Shown here in pieces: positions 34,549 through 42,960 of a stretch of 64,000 nt of DNA. The DNA comes from a virus: positions 1 to 64,000 of IMG/VR virus record IMGVR_UViG_3300028361_000019; one strand, given 5' to 3'. The notes under the pieces are model-generated. The model saw nothing but the letters and a program-made list of their open reading frames with translations. It was not told where the DNA came from and ran no database searches. Each line of letters opens with the position of its first letter. The first letter of the stretch is position 1. Both the position numbers and the translations under genes were made by a program.

Positions 34549-36444
34549 TTATGTTACAGAAACTGTGTTAGGTGCGCCAGAAGCCGTCCTTATGAGCACG
34601 TCTTTTGAAGGGAGTTTGATTTCAAACATAGAAATAGGTGTCCCAAAAATAGCGTTATCAATATAATCAAATCGAGTTCTAAAAGCTCCAGTGTTTGGGT
34701 CTTGAGTTCTGTCTGAAACTGCTTGCGAATGTCTTGTGCTCGAATAATCTCCACCTTCCATATTGTAAAATCTTATGTCAACAACATTTATAATTCCAGG
34801 TATGTCTCTAAGAAAATCTGTAAGTTGCGATACGTAGATGTTTTGGTTCATTTGCCATTTTTCTACATCGAAGTATATTTTAATTTGGTTTATCGCTTGA
34901 GACTTTACCTCGCTTGCGTTAAATGTTTTATCCACAAACAAATCAACTTCTATTTGAAGATTTATGATTTTACCATCATTAATCTCAACATAATCATTAA
35001 TCATTCTAAATGGAACCATGTATCTTTGCAAGTTCGTCTTGATGACGTTAGTAGATACATCGACAAGTTTTCCAGCACCATCTCTTGTGAGTGTATACAT
35101 CTTAACCTTGTTATCTTCTACTTTTCCAAATATTCTAAATGGAGCACCAAACTTACCTGGCATTTGAAATGCTCTGGCAACATAGTCATCCAAAGTTACG
35201 GCTCTATTTTGAGATGCGTAATTTGCTGCAATAAAACTTTTAACCTCATCAACACCTGGGAGACCTACGCCACCAATTGCTGGAACTGGGTTATTAGCTC
35301 GTGTAGAAGATAGGACACCTTGAATAAGGTTTATATTCTTTCCAAGAGATTGGCTGTTGATGTTAGAAACTTCGTTTAAAACATTAGAACCAACATTGCT
35401 TAAAGGCCCTCCTCCTGCTCTATATTTTATGAATATTGTAGAGTTTGGTGGAATCTGGACTCCAAGTGCGGTGTTGTTTAAAATAGCAGAAACATCAAGA
35501 TTGTTTGAGTCAGGACATTTAACAACATTTGTTAAAGAGTCAATGTACGCCTCGTAAGCATTGTAGTCTTCAACTCCTCCACCAAAAGTAAGCACGCATG
35601 CTCCGTCAGAAAGAAACTCTTTCTCAAATCTTTTTTCTACTTCTACATATCTACCAGTCTTTACTCCATCTACAGTGTCTGGAGTGTCATCATTAAGGAA
35701 TATTTTATCTTCTGGAAGAGCGTCAACTTCGAAGTAATTTAAGTTAAAATCATTAAACTCAGAATAAGAAGGAGTTCTTTCTATTCCTAATCCGTTAAGA
35801 ACTATTACAGAAACTATCTCAAGAACATTCTTGTCAGGCAATTCAACTTGATAAAATGGTTTGGTTTGAGACGCTGGAACTTCAGCTTTGAATATTTTTG
35901 TTACTCCAGCTTTAATTTTTTCTCTTTTAATTATTCTATATCTAATAAGGTCCTGGTTTCCGTTGAAAATAGGCTCAATAATTCTGTTGGCAATTCCGTC
36001 TTCGCTAAAATCGCTTGCAAAATTTATTTCATTAACTGTTTCAAATATTTGACCAGCCCCTTTTACTCTCATTCCAGTTCTATATACTGGAAGATATGTA
36101 GCATCTGGACCAGTTGCTGTTGGAGGAACTTCTATGATAACGTCTGAAATACTCACTGCAGGTCTAACGCCTGGTGGTTTATATCCAAAAGTTTTAGCAA
36201 GCCTATAAACAGACCTTCTTTCGGTAACGCCATCAATAAACAATTCATTAAACTTCTTATCTGTAGCATAAGACAAAAGGTCTCCCACATAAGCGTTAAG
36301 CTCCAACATAGCCATACCTGGTGATGTTACGTTAAAATCTTGCCATTGTTCTGGGAAAAATGTTTTAAGGTAGTTTATCAAATCCTCTCTAATGGACATG
36401 AAATCTCTACTTAAATAATTTACTGTTACAGTTTTTTGTTCCAT
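34549..36444 (-). CDS. 6: Baseplate wedge protein gp6-like
   Basis: The N-terminus VTVNYLSRDFMSIREDLINY followed by FNVTSPGMAMLELNAYVGDL, then YATDKKFNELF, is the strongly conserved start of the T4 gp6/P2 gpJ family. The C-terminal half holds TLDDYVARAFQMPGKFG and repeated beta-domain pieces. The length of 631 residues matches T4 gp6 (660). gp6 forms the wedge core that links baseplate arms during sheath contraction. The gp25 gene lies 10 bases upstream, an order conserved in contractile systems. Confidence 0.9.
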   Translation of the reverse strand: MEQKTVTVNYLSRDFMSIREDLINYLKTFFPEQWQDFNVTSPGMAMLELNAYVGDLLSYATDKKFNELFIDGVTERRSVYRLAKTFGYKPPGVRPAVSISDVIIEVPPTATGPDATYLPVYRTGMRVKGAGQIFETVNEINFASDFSEDGIANRIIEPIFNGNQDLIRYRIIKREKIKAGVTKIFKAEVPASQTKPFYQVELPDKNVLEIVSVIVLNGLGIERTPSYSEFNDFNLNYFEVDALPEDKIFLNDDTPDTVDGVKTGRYVEVEKRFEKEFLSDGACVLTFGGGVEDYNAYEAYIDSLTNVVKCPDSNNLDVSAILNNTALGVQIPPNSTIFIKYRAGGGPLSNVGSNVLNEVSNINSQSLGKNINLIQGVLSSTRANNPVPAIGGVGLPGVDEVKSFIAANYASQNRAVTLDDYVARAFQMPGKFGAPFRIFGKVEDNKVKMYTLTRDGAGKLVDVSTNVIKTNLQRYMVPFRMINDYVEINDGKIINLQIEVDLFVDKTFNASEVKSQAINQIKIYFDVEKWQMNQNIYVSQLTDFLRDIPGIINVVDIRFYNMEGGDYSSTRHSQAVSDRTQDPNTGAFRTRFDYIDNAIFGTPISMFEIKLPSKDVLIRTASGAPNTVSVT

Positions 36445-36454
36445 TTTCTATATT

Positions 36455-36868
36455 TTATTCATGAGAGTGTTCGTCTGCTCCAGATGAACCTGGGTCTACT
36501 GGTATAACAACACTTACTTCGTCTACTATTTCACCAAGGTCACGAGCTTTATAAACAACTTTAACCTCAAGCAAGTTTTCTCCCTCAATAAAATTAAATT
36601 TAATCTCTGAAACTTCTACCTCTGGTATAAACACGCCTATTTTTTCAATAAGCTCACCTTTTAATTTTGCTGCAGATATGTCATCCCAAAGCTCAAATAT
36701 GTAATCCCACAAAGGAGAATACAACTGACTTCTCATAACTCTATTTCTTCTCTTTGTTGTGAGTAAAGAAATTAAGTTCGTCTGAATAGCTTCAAGTGAT
36801 GTCACGTTCGACATGAACACGCCACCCTCTGTTGTTTCTTGAAATGGGAATCTAATGCTAATAGGCAT
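36455..36868 (-). CDS. 25: Baseplate wedge protein gp25-like
   Basis: The 137 residues match the GPW/gp25 family: ISIRFPFQETTEGGVF at the start, TNLISLLTTKRRNRVMRSQL carrying the conserved 'Rxxxp.lG..l' type helix, and a terminal pair of strands (EVSEIKFNFIEGENLLEVKV). gp25 joins the sheath to the baseplate wedge and starts sheath polymerisation. It precedes gp6 by 10 bases. A long A/T leader with an ATATTTATATTAAAA box lies about 22 bases upstream of the ATG. Confidence 0.85.
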   Translation of the reverse strand: MPISIRFPFQETTEGGVFMSNVTSLEAIQTNLISLLTTKRRNRVMRSQLYSPLWDYIFELWDDISAAKLKGELIEKIGVFIPEVEVSEIKFNFIEGENLLEVKVVYKARDLGEIVDEVSVVIPVDPGSSGADEHSHE

Positions 36869-36966
36869 AGTATAGTTTGTTTTTAATATAAATATGCCAA
36901 CAAAAAAAATAAAGAGTTACAGAGTCTATAAAAAAGAATTAATGAATATTTATAAGAAAATACTTT
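36869..36966. promoter_or_regulatory. Divergent late-promoter region between gp25 and a DNRLRE-like gene
   Basis: The 98-base gap has ATATTTATATTAAAA read on the minus strand (around 36885-36896) and ATATTTATAAGAAAA read on the plus strand (around 36942-36956), each 14-22 bases from the ATG it points to. No -35-like element is visible for either, as for T4-type late promoters. Confidence 0.5.
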
Positions 36967-38400
36967 ATGGGAGTTTTCAGAATATATCCAAGCAAATCAA
37001 ATACAATGGCCAGTAATCTATATCAGATATTCAATTCTGGTCAAAATGCTGTTACAGATTTGTGGTATGGAGGAGGTGGTACAGACACCGCTTCAGATAG
37101 AAGAAATTCTATAAGTAGATTTATTGTAAAATTTGATATTGACGAATTAGCGAGAAAGATTAATTCTAAAGAAATTAACGGAGACCTCGTGTCTTCATAT
37201 AGGTTAAAAATGACCAATGCAATACCAGGAGATAAAATACTTGAACCTGAGTATGAGTTTGATGTTCTTGATAAAAGGATTTCAGCATCATATGACCTTA
37301 TAACTTTTCCAATAAACAAAGATTGGGACGAAGGAAGAGGGTATGACCTTTACCAAGAAAACTATCTTGTAAGACAAAATGGAAACCCTATCATAACTGG
37401 GTACTCTAACTGGAATTCTGCTACTATGGTAAATTCATGGGATGAGCCAGGCGTTTTTTCAAATCCTACAGCTTCAACTGCAGTAACTTCTTATTCTACA
37501 CAACATTTTGACATAGGCAATGAAGATATTGATATGGATATTACTGACATTGTAAAAGACTGGTTAAGCGGTGGCTCTGTTAACAATGGTGTTGGAGTTG
37601 CATATAGAAGAGATTATGAACTACTAAGTACTGACACGAGATATATTGCCTCATTTTATACTGAGAAAACAAACTCAGCATTCAAACCATACATAGAAGT
37701 TGTTTATAATCAATCATTTCAAGATGATAGAATGCAAGTTACTAACAATAGAACTTCAAGATTATTTCTTTACACTTTTAGTGGAAATAGTGCAGTAAAC
37801 TATTTCTCTGCTGGAACTGTGGATATTCAGACAATGAATGGAGCGCCAGTAATAACAGGAATTACTCCTACCCAACAGGAAAACGGTGTTTACTATGTTG
37901 ATGTACTTATGAATTCAGCCACTCGTGGTCAACAATATAAAGATATTTGGAAAGGTGTTACTTTTGTTCCAGGTATTGACCAACAAGATATTACTCAAAT
38001 CTTCACAATAAAAGATAATTATTATTTGAATAATGTGCCTCAAGTAAATGATTACTCAATATCTGTTTATGGAATTGGGGATAACTCCATACTTTCGATT
38101 GGAGAGACGCACAAAGTGTTTGTGGACCTAAGAGTTAACTACAGCAGTAGAAATCAACCTAAGACAGCTTATGACCTTAAATACAGAATGGTAATGAACA
38201 ACCAAGATGAGGTTATTCCTTGGACTTCTGTAAATCAAGCGGTGATAAACAAGTGTCCTAATAATTATTTCGTTCTGGAAACTGGGTGGCTATTACACAA
38301 TCAAACCTATACTATTCAATATAGAATAGATGAGTTTGGAACCAAGAGAGTAATGCCTGAATCTACTACTTTTAGAGTACTAAGGTCTGATGGTTTTTAA
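36967..38400 (+). CDS. Virion protein with DNRLRE-like domain, 477 aa
   Basis: Residues 1-225 (MGVFRIYPSKSNTMASN, then RFIVKFDIDELARKI, then NKDWDEGRGYDLYQEN, then DMDITDIVKDWLSGGSVNNG and PYIEVVY) match the DNRLRE beta-sandwich pattern ('W.eG..........W...Gg......i..lV..W..g....G'). The later part has Ig-like strands. Such domains occur in extracellular fibres and in tail appendages of flavobacterial phages. It is the only plus-strand gene in this stretch; its last 29 bases overlap the convergent PncC gene. Probable baseplate or tail accessory protein. Confidence 0.7.
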   Translation: MGVFRIYPSKSNTMASNLYQIFNSGQNAVTDLWYGGGGTDTASDRRNSISRFIVKFDIDELARKINSKEINGDLVSSYRLKMTNAIPGDKILEPEYEFDVLDKRISASYDLITFPINKDWDEGRGYDLYQENYLVRQNGNPIITGYSNWNSATMVNSWDEPGVFSNPTASTAVTSYSTQHFDIGNEDIDMDITDIVKDWLSGGSVNNGVGVAYRRDYELLSTDTRYIASFYTEKTNSAFKPYIEVVYNQSFQDDRMQVTNNRTSRLFLYTFSGNSAVNYFSAGTVDIQTMNGAPVITGITPTQQENGVYYVDVLMNSATRGQQYKDIWKGVTFVPGIDQQDITQIFTIKDNYYLNNVPQVNDYSISVYGIGDNSILSIGETHKVFVDLRVNYSSRNQPKTAYDLKYRMVMNNQDEVIPWTSVNQAVINKCPNNYFVLETGWLLHNQTYTIQYRIDEFGTKRVMPESTTFRVLRSDGF

Positions 38401-38863
38401 TAGCATCCTGAAGGATGTCTATAGCTTCGATTGTGGCAAGGTAAATATTTCTACTCCTACTATCATTTAACTCAAGTCTTTTAACTACTGTTTCGCTCGG
38501 AGTTGAAACTGCTATGAATATTGTACCTGGAGGATTTTCCTCTGTACCATAACCTTTTGGGTCAGCATATCCAGTTGTGGCAATTGAATAGTCGGTATTC
38601 ATGACCTCTTTTGCTCTTTCTGCCATTCTTCTGACAACTTGGTCGCTGACTTCTGTGTGCTCTTCGATTAATTCTTTCTCTACGCCAAGAACATTCATCT
38701 TAGCCTCATTGCTGTAAACAACTAATGAGCCTTCAAAATAGTCTGAGCTACCAGGGATTGATGTTAATAAACTACTAATGTAGCCTGCTGTACAGCTTTC
38801 TGCTGTTGAGATTCTACTTCCTGAATCTTTAAGGCTATCTCCAATTTCTCTTATTAACTGCAT
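38372..38863 (-). CDS. pncC: Nicotinamide-nucleotide amidase, PncC/CinA C-terminal type
   Basis: The 163 residues are a stand-alone CinA C-terminal domain: TAESCTAGYISSLLTSIPGS with the conserved AESCTxG at residues 21-27, SDYFEGSLVVYSNEAKMNVL, then YSIATTGYADPKG and NPPGTIFIAVSTP. The enzyme hydrolyses NMN to nicotinate mononucleotide and ammonia in NAD salvage. It overlaps the convergent virion gene by 29 bases and lies four bases after a small zinc-ribbon gene. In a phage it could support NAD pools or counter NAD-depleting defences; that is inference. The family assignment is firm. Confidence 0.9.
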   Translation of the reverse strand: MQLIREIGDSLKDSGSRISTAESCTAGYISSLLTSIPGSSDYFEGSLVVYSNEAKMNVLGVEKELIEEHTEVSDQVVRRMAERAKEVMNTDYSIATTGYADPKGYGTEENPPGTIFIAVSTPSETVVKRLELNDSRSRNIYLATIEAIDILQDAIKNHQTLVL

Positions 38864-38867
38864 AGTA

Positions 38868-39104
38868 TCACTTTGGTTTGTATCCGTTTTCTTTTAATTC
38901 TTCATTAGAAGGGAATCCTAATTCTGCACCGCAGCATTCACAAACTCTTCTTAATTGTGATGACCCAGGTTCTGGGTTTGTGTTTTTAATATTAACTATC
39001 TCATGCTTGCATGCACTCCTTAGCTCTTTTAGTTCTTCCTCTGAATTTTTAATTTCATTGGTAAGTTCGTTTTTTCTTTTTTTAATATATTCACTATCTT
39101 CCAT
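38868..39104 (-). CDS. Small zinc-ribbon protein, 78 aa
   Basis: A charged helical first half (MEDSEYIKKRKNELTNEIKN) leads to a metal-binding end: CKHEIVNIKN, then RRVCECCGAELGF, that is Cys-x-His plus CxCCG. It is probably a small zinc ribbon. The gene lies between an intergenic region with a TATATTTG element and the pncC gene (gap four bases), so both likely form one transcript. No specific function is recognised; small ribbons of this kind often bind RNA polymerase or nucleic acids. Confidence 0.6.
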   Translation of the reverse strand: MEDSEYIKKRKNELTNEIKNSEEELKELRSACKHEIVNIKNTNPEPGSSQLRRVCECCGAELGFPSNEELKENGYKPK

Positions 39105-39151
39105 TAAGATAAATTTCGTTCAACTTTCTCTCTCACAAATCTCTTCTATTA

Positions 39152-39182
39152 CAAATATATGCAAAATTTACAATATTCTAAA
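39152..39182 (-). promoter_or_regulatory. Possible host-type promoter for the zinc-ribbon/pncC pair
   Basis: On the minus strand TATATTTG (39152-39159) fits the Bacteroidota -7 element TAnnTTTG. At a spacing of 18 bases there is TTTAG rather than TTTG, so the -33 element is imperfect. It lies 48 bases upstream of the 78-residue gene and just downstream of the baseplate gene stop. Confidence 0.4.
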
Positions 39183-39184
39183 GT

Positions 39185-40156
39185 TTAATTAATCCTAACG
39201 TGATTTGAAAGTATTCTCTGAAGGTCTCCTTCTACAGTATATGCAGATAGTTCATCTGACTCTGGAGATGGGACCAATGGCAACTGAGGCGTGTGTATAT
39301 GGTTTAGCAAAACCCTAACTATAAGGTCAAGTAATTTTACTAACTCATCACCAAAAACTGAAGGATGCAATGCATTTGCTGTGTCTCCAAAAGACTTAAG
39401 GTCTTCACTGATTTCAAATCCAGAAATCCCCGCATCTCTGAATTTACCTAAAATAGAATAGATATTTATATTTGAAGTTGTTAAGTTAGCTTGAGAATAT
39501 TTTTGAAGCAGTTTTTCTCCATCCTCGTTTTCTTCTGGGTTTTCTTTTTGAATTAGCTGAAAGTTTGCAGGATTGTCGATATTTACTTCTGTAGTTCCTT
39601 TTTTGAATTTACCAGCCACCATAAACACCTCTCTTGGTCTCAATATTAAATCAGCATCTGTACGACCTTGTAGGGCTATGTCTCCAATTCTTGGAAATAC
39701 TTGAGTAGAACCAACGGTTGAGTCTGGGTTCTTATTTAGATTGAAGTCTGTATATTTGAATACTTGGTTAGCTTCTTTATAGTCTTGAAACTTTAATTTG
39801 AATGGGTTGTTTATTTGAGAACCTATGTAATATCTTGGTGCTGAATTATCAGCAGGGTTTTCAAGTATAATATAAATCATTTCATCCACAAGTGGAACTA
39901 TGTGAAAATGAGAAGGTATCATTGGAACACAGAAAGGAAGAGACTCTGTAGGTGTGTCCCTATCTCTTCCGCCACTTATATTTCCATTATCATCAAGAGA
40001 AATTATACGAGCAACAACTCTTTTCATACCCAATGGGTCTTCATTGTTTGTTACAATAGCTGGGTATACCAACCTTGCCGTTTGATTCCCTGATGAAACC
40101 ACTCCTCCAGATTGGCCTTGGCCTTGTAAAATTGAGTCTGCTAACTTGTTTGACAT
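39185..40156 (-). CDS. Baseplate hub/spike protein with gp5-like OB fold
   Basis: The 323 residues contain, after a short Gly-rich leader, VYPAIVTNNEDPLGMKRVVA, then ARIISLDDNG, then LPFCVPMIPSHFHIVPLVDE, then IYIILENPADNSAPRYYIG. This is the five-stranded OB fold of gp5 N-terminal/VgrG-type hub proteins. The C-terminal third is helical with HPSVFGDELVKLLDLIV and LLNHIHTPQLPLVPSP. There is no lysozyme domain, unlike T4 gp5. It is followed by small proteins and a long hydrophobic structural gene that are probably part of the same hub complex. Confidence 0.7.
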   Translation of the reverse strand: MSNKLADSILQGQGQSGGVVSSGNQTARLVYPAIVTNNEDPLGMKRVVARIISLDDNGNISGGRDRDTPTESLPFCVPMIPSHFHIVPLVDEMIYIILENPADNSAPRYYIGSQINNPFKLKFQDYKEANQVFKYTDFNLNKNPDSTVGSTQVFPRIGDIALQGRTDADLILRPREVFMVAGKFKKGTTEVNIDNPANFQLIQKENPEENEDGEKLLQKYSQANLTTSNINIYSILGKFRDAGISGFEISEDLKSFGDTANALHPSVFGDELVKLLDLIVRVLLNHIHTPQLPLVPSPESDELSAYTVEGDLQRILSNHVRIN

Positions 40157-40157
40157 A

Positions 40158-40397
40158 TTATCCTTTTATTTTTTTATTTACTTTCTCTTGCTCTAACTCA
40201 ATCTCTTCATACTCAGCAAAAAGAGTTTCAATAATAGCCATACCACTAAGATGCTCTCTTGATACACCTTCTTTTATTGCCTTAGCATCAAGGTCATCAA
40301 GAGCTGTTTCAATCACCTTTTTTTTCTCACTGAGTTTATCTGCAAGATTTTGTGATTCAAGCATTAATTCGTCTCTATTTTTTTTCTTATCTTCCAT
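40158..40397 (-). CDS. Small coiled-coil protein, 79 aa
   Basis: An almost entirely helical, charged sequence (MEDKKKNRDELMLESQNLAD; LFAEYEEIELEQEKVNKKIK). It shares a TAATG overlap with the preceding gene and lies one base from the hub gene, so it is translated within the baseplate operon. It may be a chaperone or a small baseplate linker. No family recognised. Confidence 0.55.
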   Translation of the reverse strand: MEDKKKNRDELMLESQNLADKLSEKKKVIETALDDLDAKAIKEGVSREHLSGMAIIETLFAEYEEIELEQEKVNKKIKG

Positions 40398-40813
40398 TAG
40401 CTTGCTATTCCTACGCCAGTATGCGGCACAACTGTTGCCCCAACGGCAACAACTGGGCCTCCAGCGTTTGCTCCAGAAGCTTGAACTGTTGCTCCAGCAT
40501 CTGATGCGATGTCTACTCTCATGTCTGTTTGAATTGCTGTTACAAATTCTTCTACAAATATTTTTACAAAATTTTCCATAACATTTGGAGTGCCACCGAT
40601 AAGTGGGCCAGTCGGTATTCCAGCTTCTTCAAACCTGGAAGTTATGGATGCTGTTAAAATCTCAGAACTTAATCCAGGTCTTGTCTTAGCAAGAAGTATT
40701 TGTTGAATACTTGGTTTTGGTATTGGAATTCTATCCTCTTTTAATAAAAAGAGAAGAAAATCCGCCACTTCTTCCGATACTTGTAATTCTGAGTCTATTG
40801 GTATTATTGCCAT
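40397..40813 (-). CDS. Baseplate-operon protein, 138 aa
   Basis: The N-terminal half is helical (EEVADFLLFLLKEDRIPIPK), the middle contains NVMENFVKIFVEEFVTAIQT, and the end is Gly/Ala/Val-rich (ATVQASGANAGGPVVAVGAT). It lies between the 425-residue structural gene and the coiled-coil gene with minimal spacing. Probably a small structural or assembly protein of the hub. The family is not recognised. Confidence 0.6.
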   Translation of the reverse strand: MAIIPIDSELQVSEEVADFLLFLLKEDRIPIPKPSIQQILLAKTRPGLSSEILTASITSRFEEAGIPTGPLIGGTPNVMENFVKIFVEEFVTAIQTDMRVDIASDAGATVQASGANAGGPVVAVGATVVPHTGVGIAS

Positions 40814-40824
40814 GTTATTATTTT

Positions 40825-42102
40825 TTATGCTTCTATACTTCCGAGTATTCCAACAAGAGATGATGCTGCGGCTGCATATTTCTGAGCCTTACTCGCCAAT
40901 TCTGCAGCTTGACCAAGCTTGTTGAATATTTCGAATTTCTGTTTAATTTTTTCTGCTTTTCTTTTTTGCTTTTCTATCGCAGTCTTCGCAAAGTAATTAG
41001 CAACAAGTTTCTTAAACTCTTTTACAGCAAACACGAGAAGCATTCTAAGAAGCTCCTTAAGAAGTGCGTTGGCAAGACTTTTTAAGAATGACTGTTGTTC
41101 TACTGCTGCTGGTCCGTCAGCTGAATTCATAATTTCACAATTGCTATATGCAATGTTTGTGTTATCTATTCCTGCAGCAGCTGGGTCTCCAGATATTGCT
41201 GAAAATATTGGACCTAAAAAAGGAAACAACAAAGAAGAGATGTAGTTAAGAAGCTTTTGAATCAGGATTTGAAAGAAACTTTTTCCTATTGAGTTAGAAT
41301 TTTCTTCGTTGTTAATTCTTTGTCCAGAATTTTTTACATGCTGAACCAATATTCCAAGACTTTGAGATGGCGTTGGAGGCAATGTTGCACTACTTGTAAA
41401 TTGGCCGCCTTCACCAAAGATATATCCAGGGTCTTCAGGAAGTTTAATTTTTATTTGCTGACAACTAACTTCAAATACAACTTCTCCTTTCTCAAGTTGT
41501 TGCTTTAACTTTACTCTATTGAATTCGACATCTTCTTGAAGTACGATTGGGTCACTTGATACACTAAATAGATTTTGACCACAAATAGCGTCCTCAACAA
41601 GTCTGTTTATTTCTGTAGCATCTGGGTTAAGCGCATTAGCTGCGTCTCCCTTTCCAAAAATCATTATAGTAAGATTCTTAGCTATAAGTTGTTTTAAGGC
41701 TTGTAAGAACGTAGGAGGTATCAATCCAGCAAGATATGCTCTGTTTGCAGTTTTATAATCTTCTTTTTGAGCTTGTGTTGCTGATGGATTAATTGTGTTT
41801 GGCAACTGCCTTCCTTTTTCTCCAATAGAATCCGCTACTGCATTAAGAACTTTTTCTTCTAAGAACGTTCCAGCTTCATCAAATACTTTATCTAAAAAAA
41901 CATTAAAGATTAAATCTGGGTCAATACCAAGAGCTTTTAACACTTTCATTAGATAGTCAAATACTGATATTTGTTTATCTTTTGGGATGTTAAAATTTAT
42001 GTCTATATCCGAAGATAATAAACTCTTCATTGAGCCTATTTTTGATGTTAGCTCATTTTGTGCCTCTGTAAGAGGGGATGATATTGGAACCTGTAAAGCC
42101 AT
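40825..42102 (-). CDS. Structural protein of the baseplate operon, 425 aa
   Basis: Long helical stretches dominate: TEAQNELTSKIGSMKSLLSS, ISVFDYLMKVLKALG, and a hydrophobic helix LLRMLLVFAVKEFKKLV before a Lys/Ala-rich end. There is also a mixed region with EVSCQQIKIKLPEDPGYIFG. It has no signal peptide; the hydrophobic helix could be a membrane-interacting or packing segment. It shares a one-base overlap with the upstream 146-residue gene. Likely a virion protein of the tail-tip or hub; no family recognised. Confidence 0.6.
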   Translation of the reverse strand: MALQVPISSPLTEAQNELTSKIGSMKSLLSSDIDINFNIPKDKQISVFDYLMKVLKALGIDPDLIFNVFLDKVFDEAGTFLEEKVLNAVADSIGEKGRQLPNTINPSATQAQKEDYKTANRAYLAGLIPPTFLQALKQLIAKNLTIMIFGKGDAANALNPDATEINRLVEDAICGQNLFSVSSDPIVLQEDVEFNRVKLKQQLEKGEVVFEVSCQQIKIKLPEDPGYIFGEGGQFTSSATLPPTPSQSLGILVQHVKNSGQRINNEENSNSIGKSFFQILIQKLLNYISSLLFPFLGPIFSAISGDPAAAGIDNTNIAYSNCEIMNSADGPAAVEQQSFLKSLANALLKELLRMLLVFAVKEFKKLVANYFAKTAIEKQKRKAEKIKQKFEIFNKLGQAAELASKAQKYAAAASSLVGILGSIEA

Positions 42103-42542
42103 TAGTCGTAATCTTCGTCTGCGCCTTTGTTATCGCTTAAGTTTTCGTCCTTAAGCCTCTTAGCTTCTGCTGCCGCTTCTCTTTTAGCTTTTTCTTCAGC
42201 CCTCATTGCGTCAATGATTAACTTTTTGTCTGAATCATTAAAAGAAGCTGCTCCTCCAGATGCTTCGTCTTCTTTATAGACTATGCCCTTGATTTCTTTG
42301 GCCAGTTTTTCAATTCCATCAGACGAGTCAGCTGCTTGCTTTAAAAAAGCAATCGCATTCTTTCCCATAAGAATAAAGCTTTCTGCTGTATCCATTTGCT
42401 CGTCAGACCTTCTATATCTATCCAGAGCCATTTCTCTTTCCTCCAACTTATACTTATAAACCTCTGACATAAGAGATTCGTATAGTTCTCTTGTTGGGTT
42501 CATGCTTTTTTTAGTAGAGTCGTCATTTGTGTTATCTTCCAT
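42102..42542 (-). CDS. Helical acidic protein, 146 aa
   Basis: A charged, mostly coiled-coil protein: TRELYESLMSEVYKYKLEER, then EKAKREAAAEAKRLKDE, ending in an acidic tail (NKGADEDYD). It is the first gene of the minus-strand run 42542 to 39185. A CTATTTATAATTAAAC box lies 25 bases upstream. It probably functions in assembly of the hub or as a scaffold; this is inferred from position only. Confidence 0.6.
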   Translation of the reverse strand: MEDNTNDDSTKKSMNPTRELYESLMSEVYKYKLEEREMALDRYRRSDEQMDTAESFILMGKNAIAFLKQAADSSDGIEKLAKEIKGIVYKEDEASGGAASFNDSDKKLIIDAMRAEEKAKREAAAEAKRLKDENLSDNKGADEDYD

Positions 42543-42577
42543 GATAATTGTTTGTTTGTTTAATTATAAATAGAAAG

Positions 42578-42955
42578 TCAAAAAAAATCTATGAAAAATC
42601 GAGTAAGAAGTCTTTTTTTTATAGAAATATACATGTCTCTAAATTTAGAAATAGATACTTGAAATTCTCCGTCTGACAATCCACCATAGTCTTTAAGATA
42701 ATCAGAAACCCCTTTGTATGTCCAAACGACAGAGCCTTCAATCAAATCAAAACTTGACATAAACTCTATTATAGAAAAACAAAGAGAGATGTCTGCATCC
42801 TGTTTTGCAGGAATCTCAAACACCTCTCTTTCTAATGTGTCTAATAAAAAATGATAAAATTGAATACAATTGTTATCATTAACGCCTATGCTGTCATCAT
42901 GAAAAAGAACTTCGAGTATTATAAACAACACTTCTTTTTTGATGTCTGTTTCCAT
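42578..42955 (-). CDS. Uncharacterised helical protein, 125 aa
   Basis: The sequence is mostly helical (IILEVLFHDDSIGVNDNNCI; YHFLLDTLEREVFEIP). It lies five bases downstream of the sigma-factor-like gene and before the baseplate operon, so it may act with the late transcription machinery. T4 has small partners of gp55 such as gp33, but no motif supports that identification here. Confidence 0.5.
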   Translation of the reverse strand: METDIKKEVLFIILEVLFHDDSIGVNDNNCIQFYHFLLDTLEREVFEIPAKQDADISLCFSIIEFMSSFDLIEGSVVWTYKGVSDYLKDYGGLSDGEFQVSISKFRDMYISIKKRLLTRFFIDFF

Positions 42956-42960
42956 GATTT

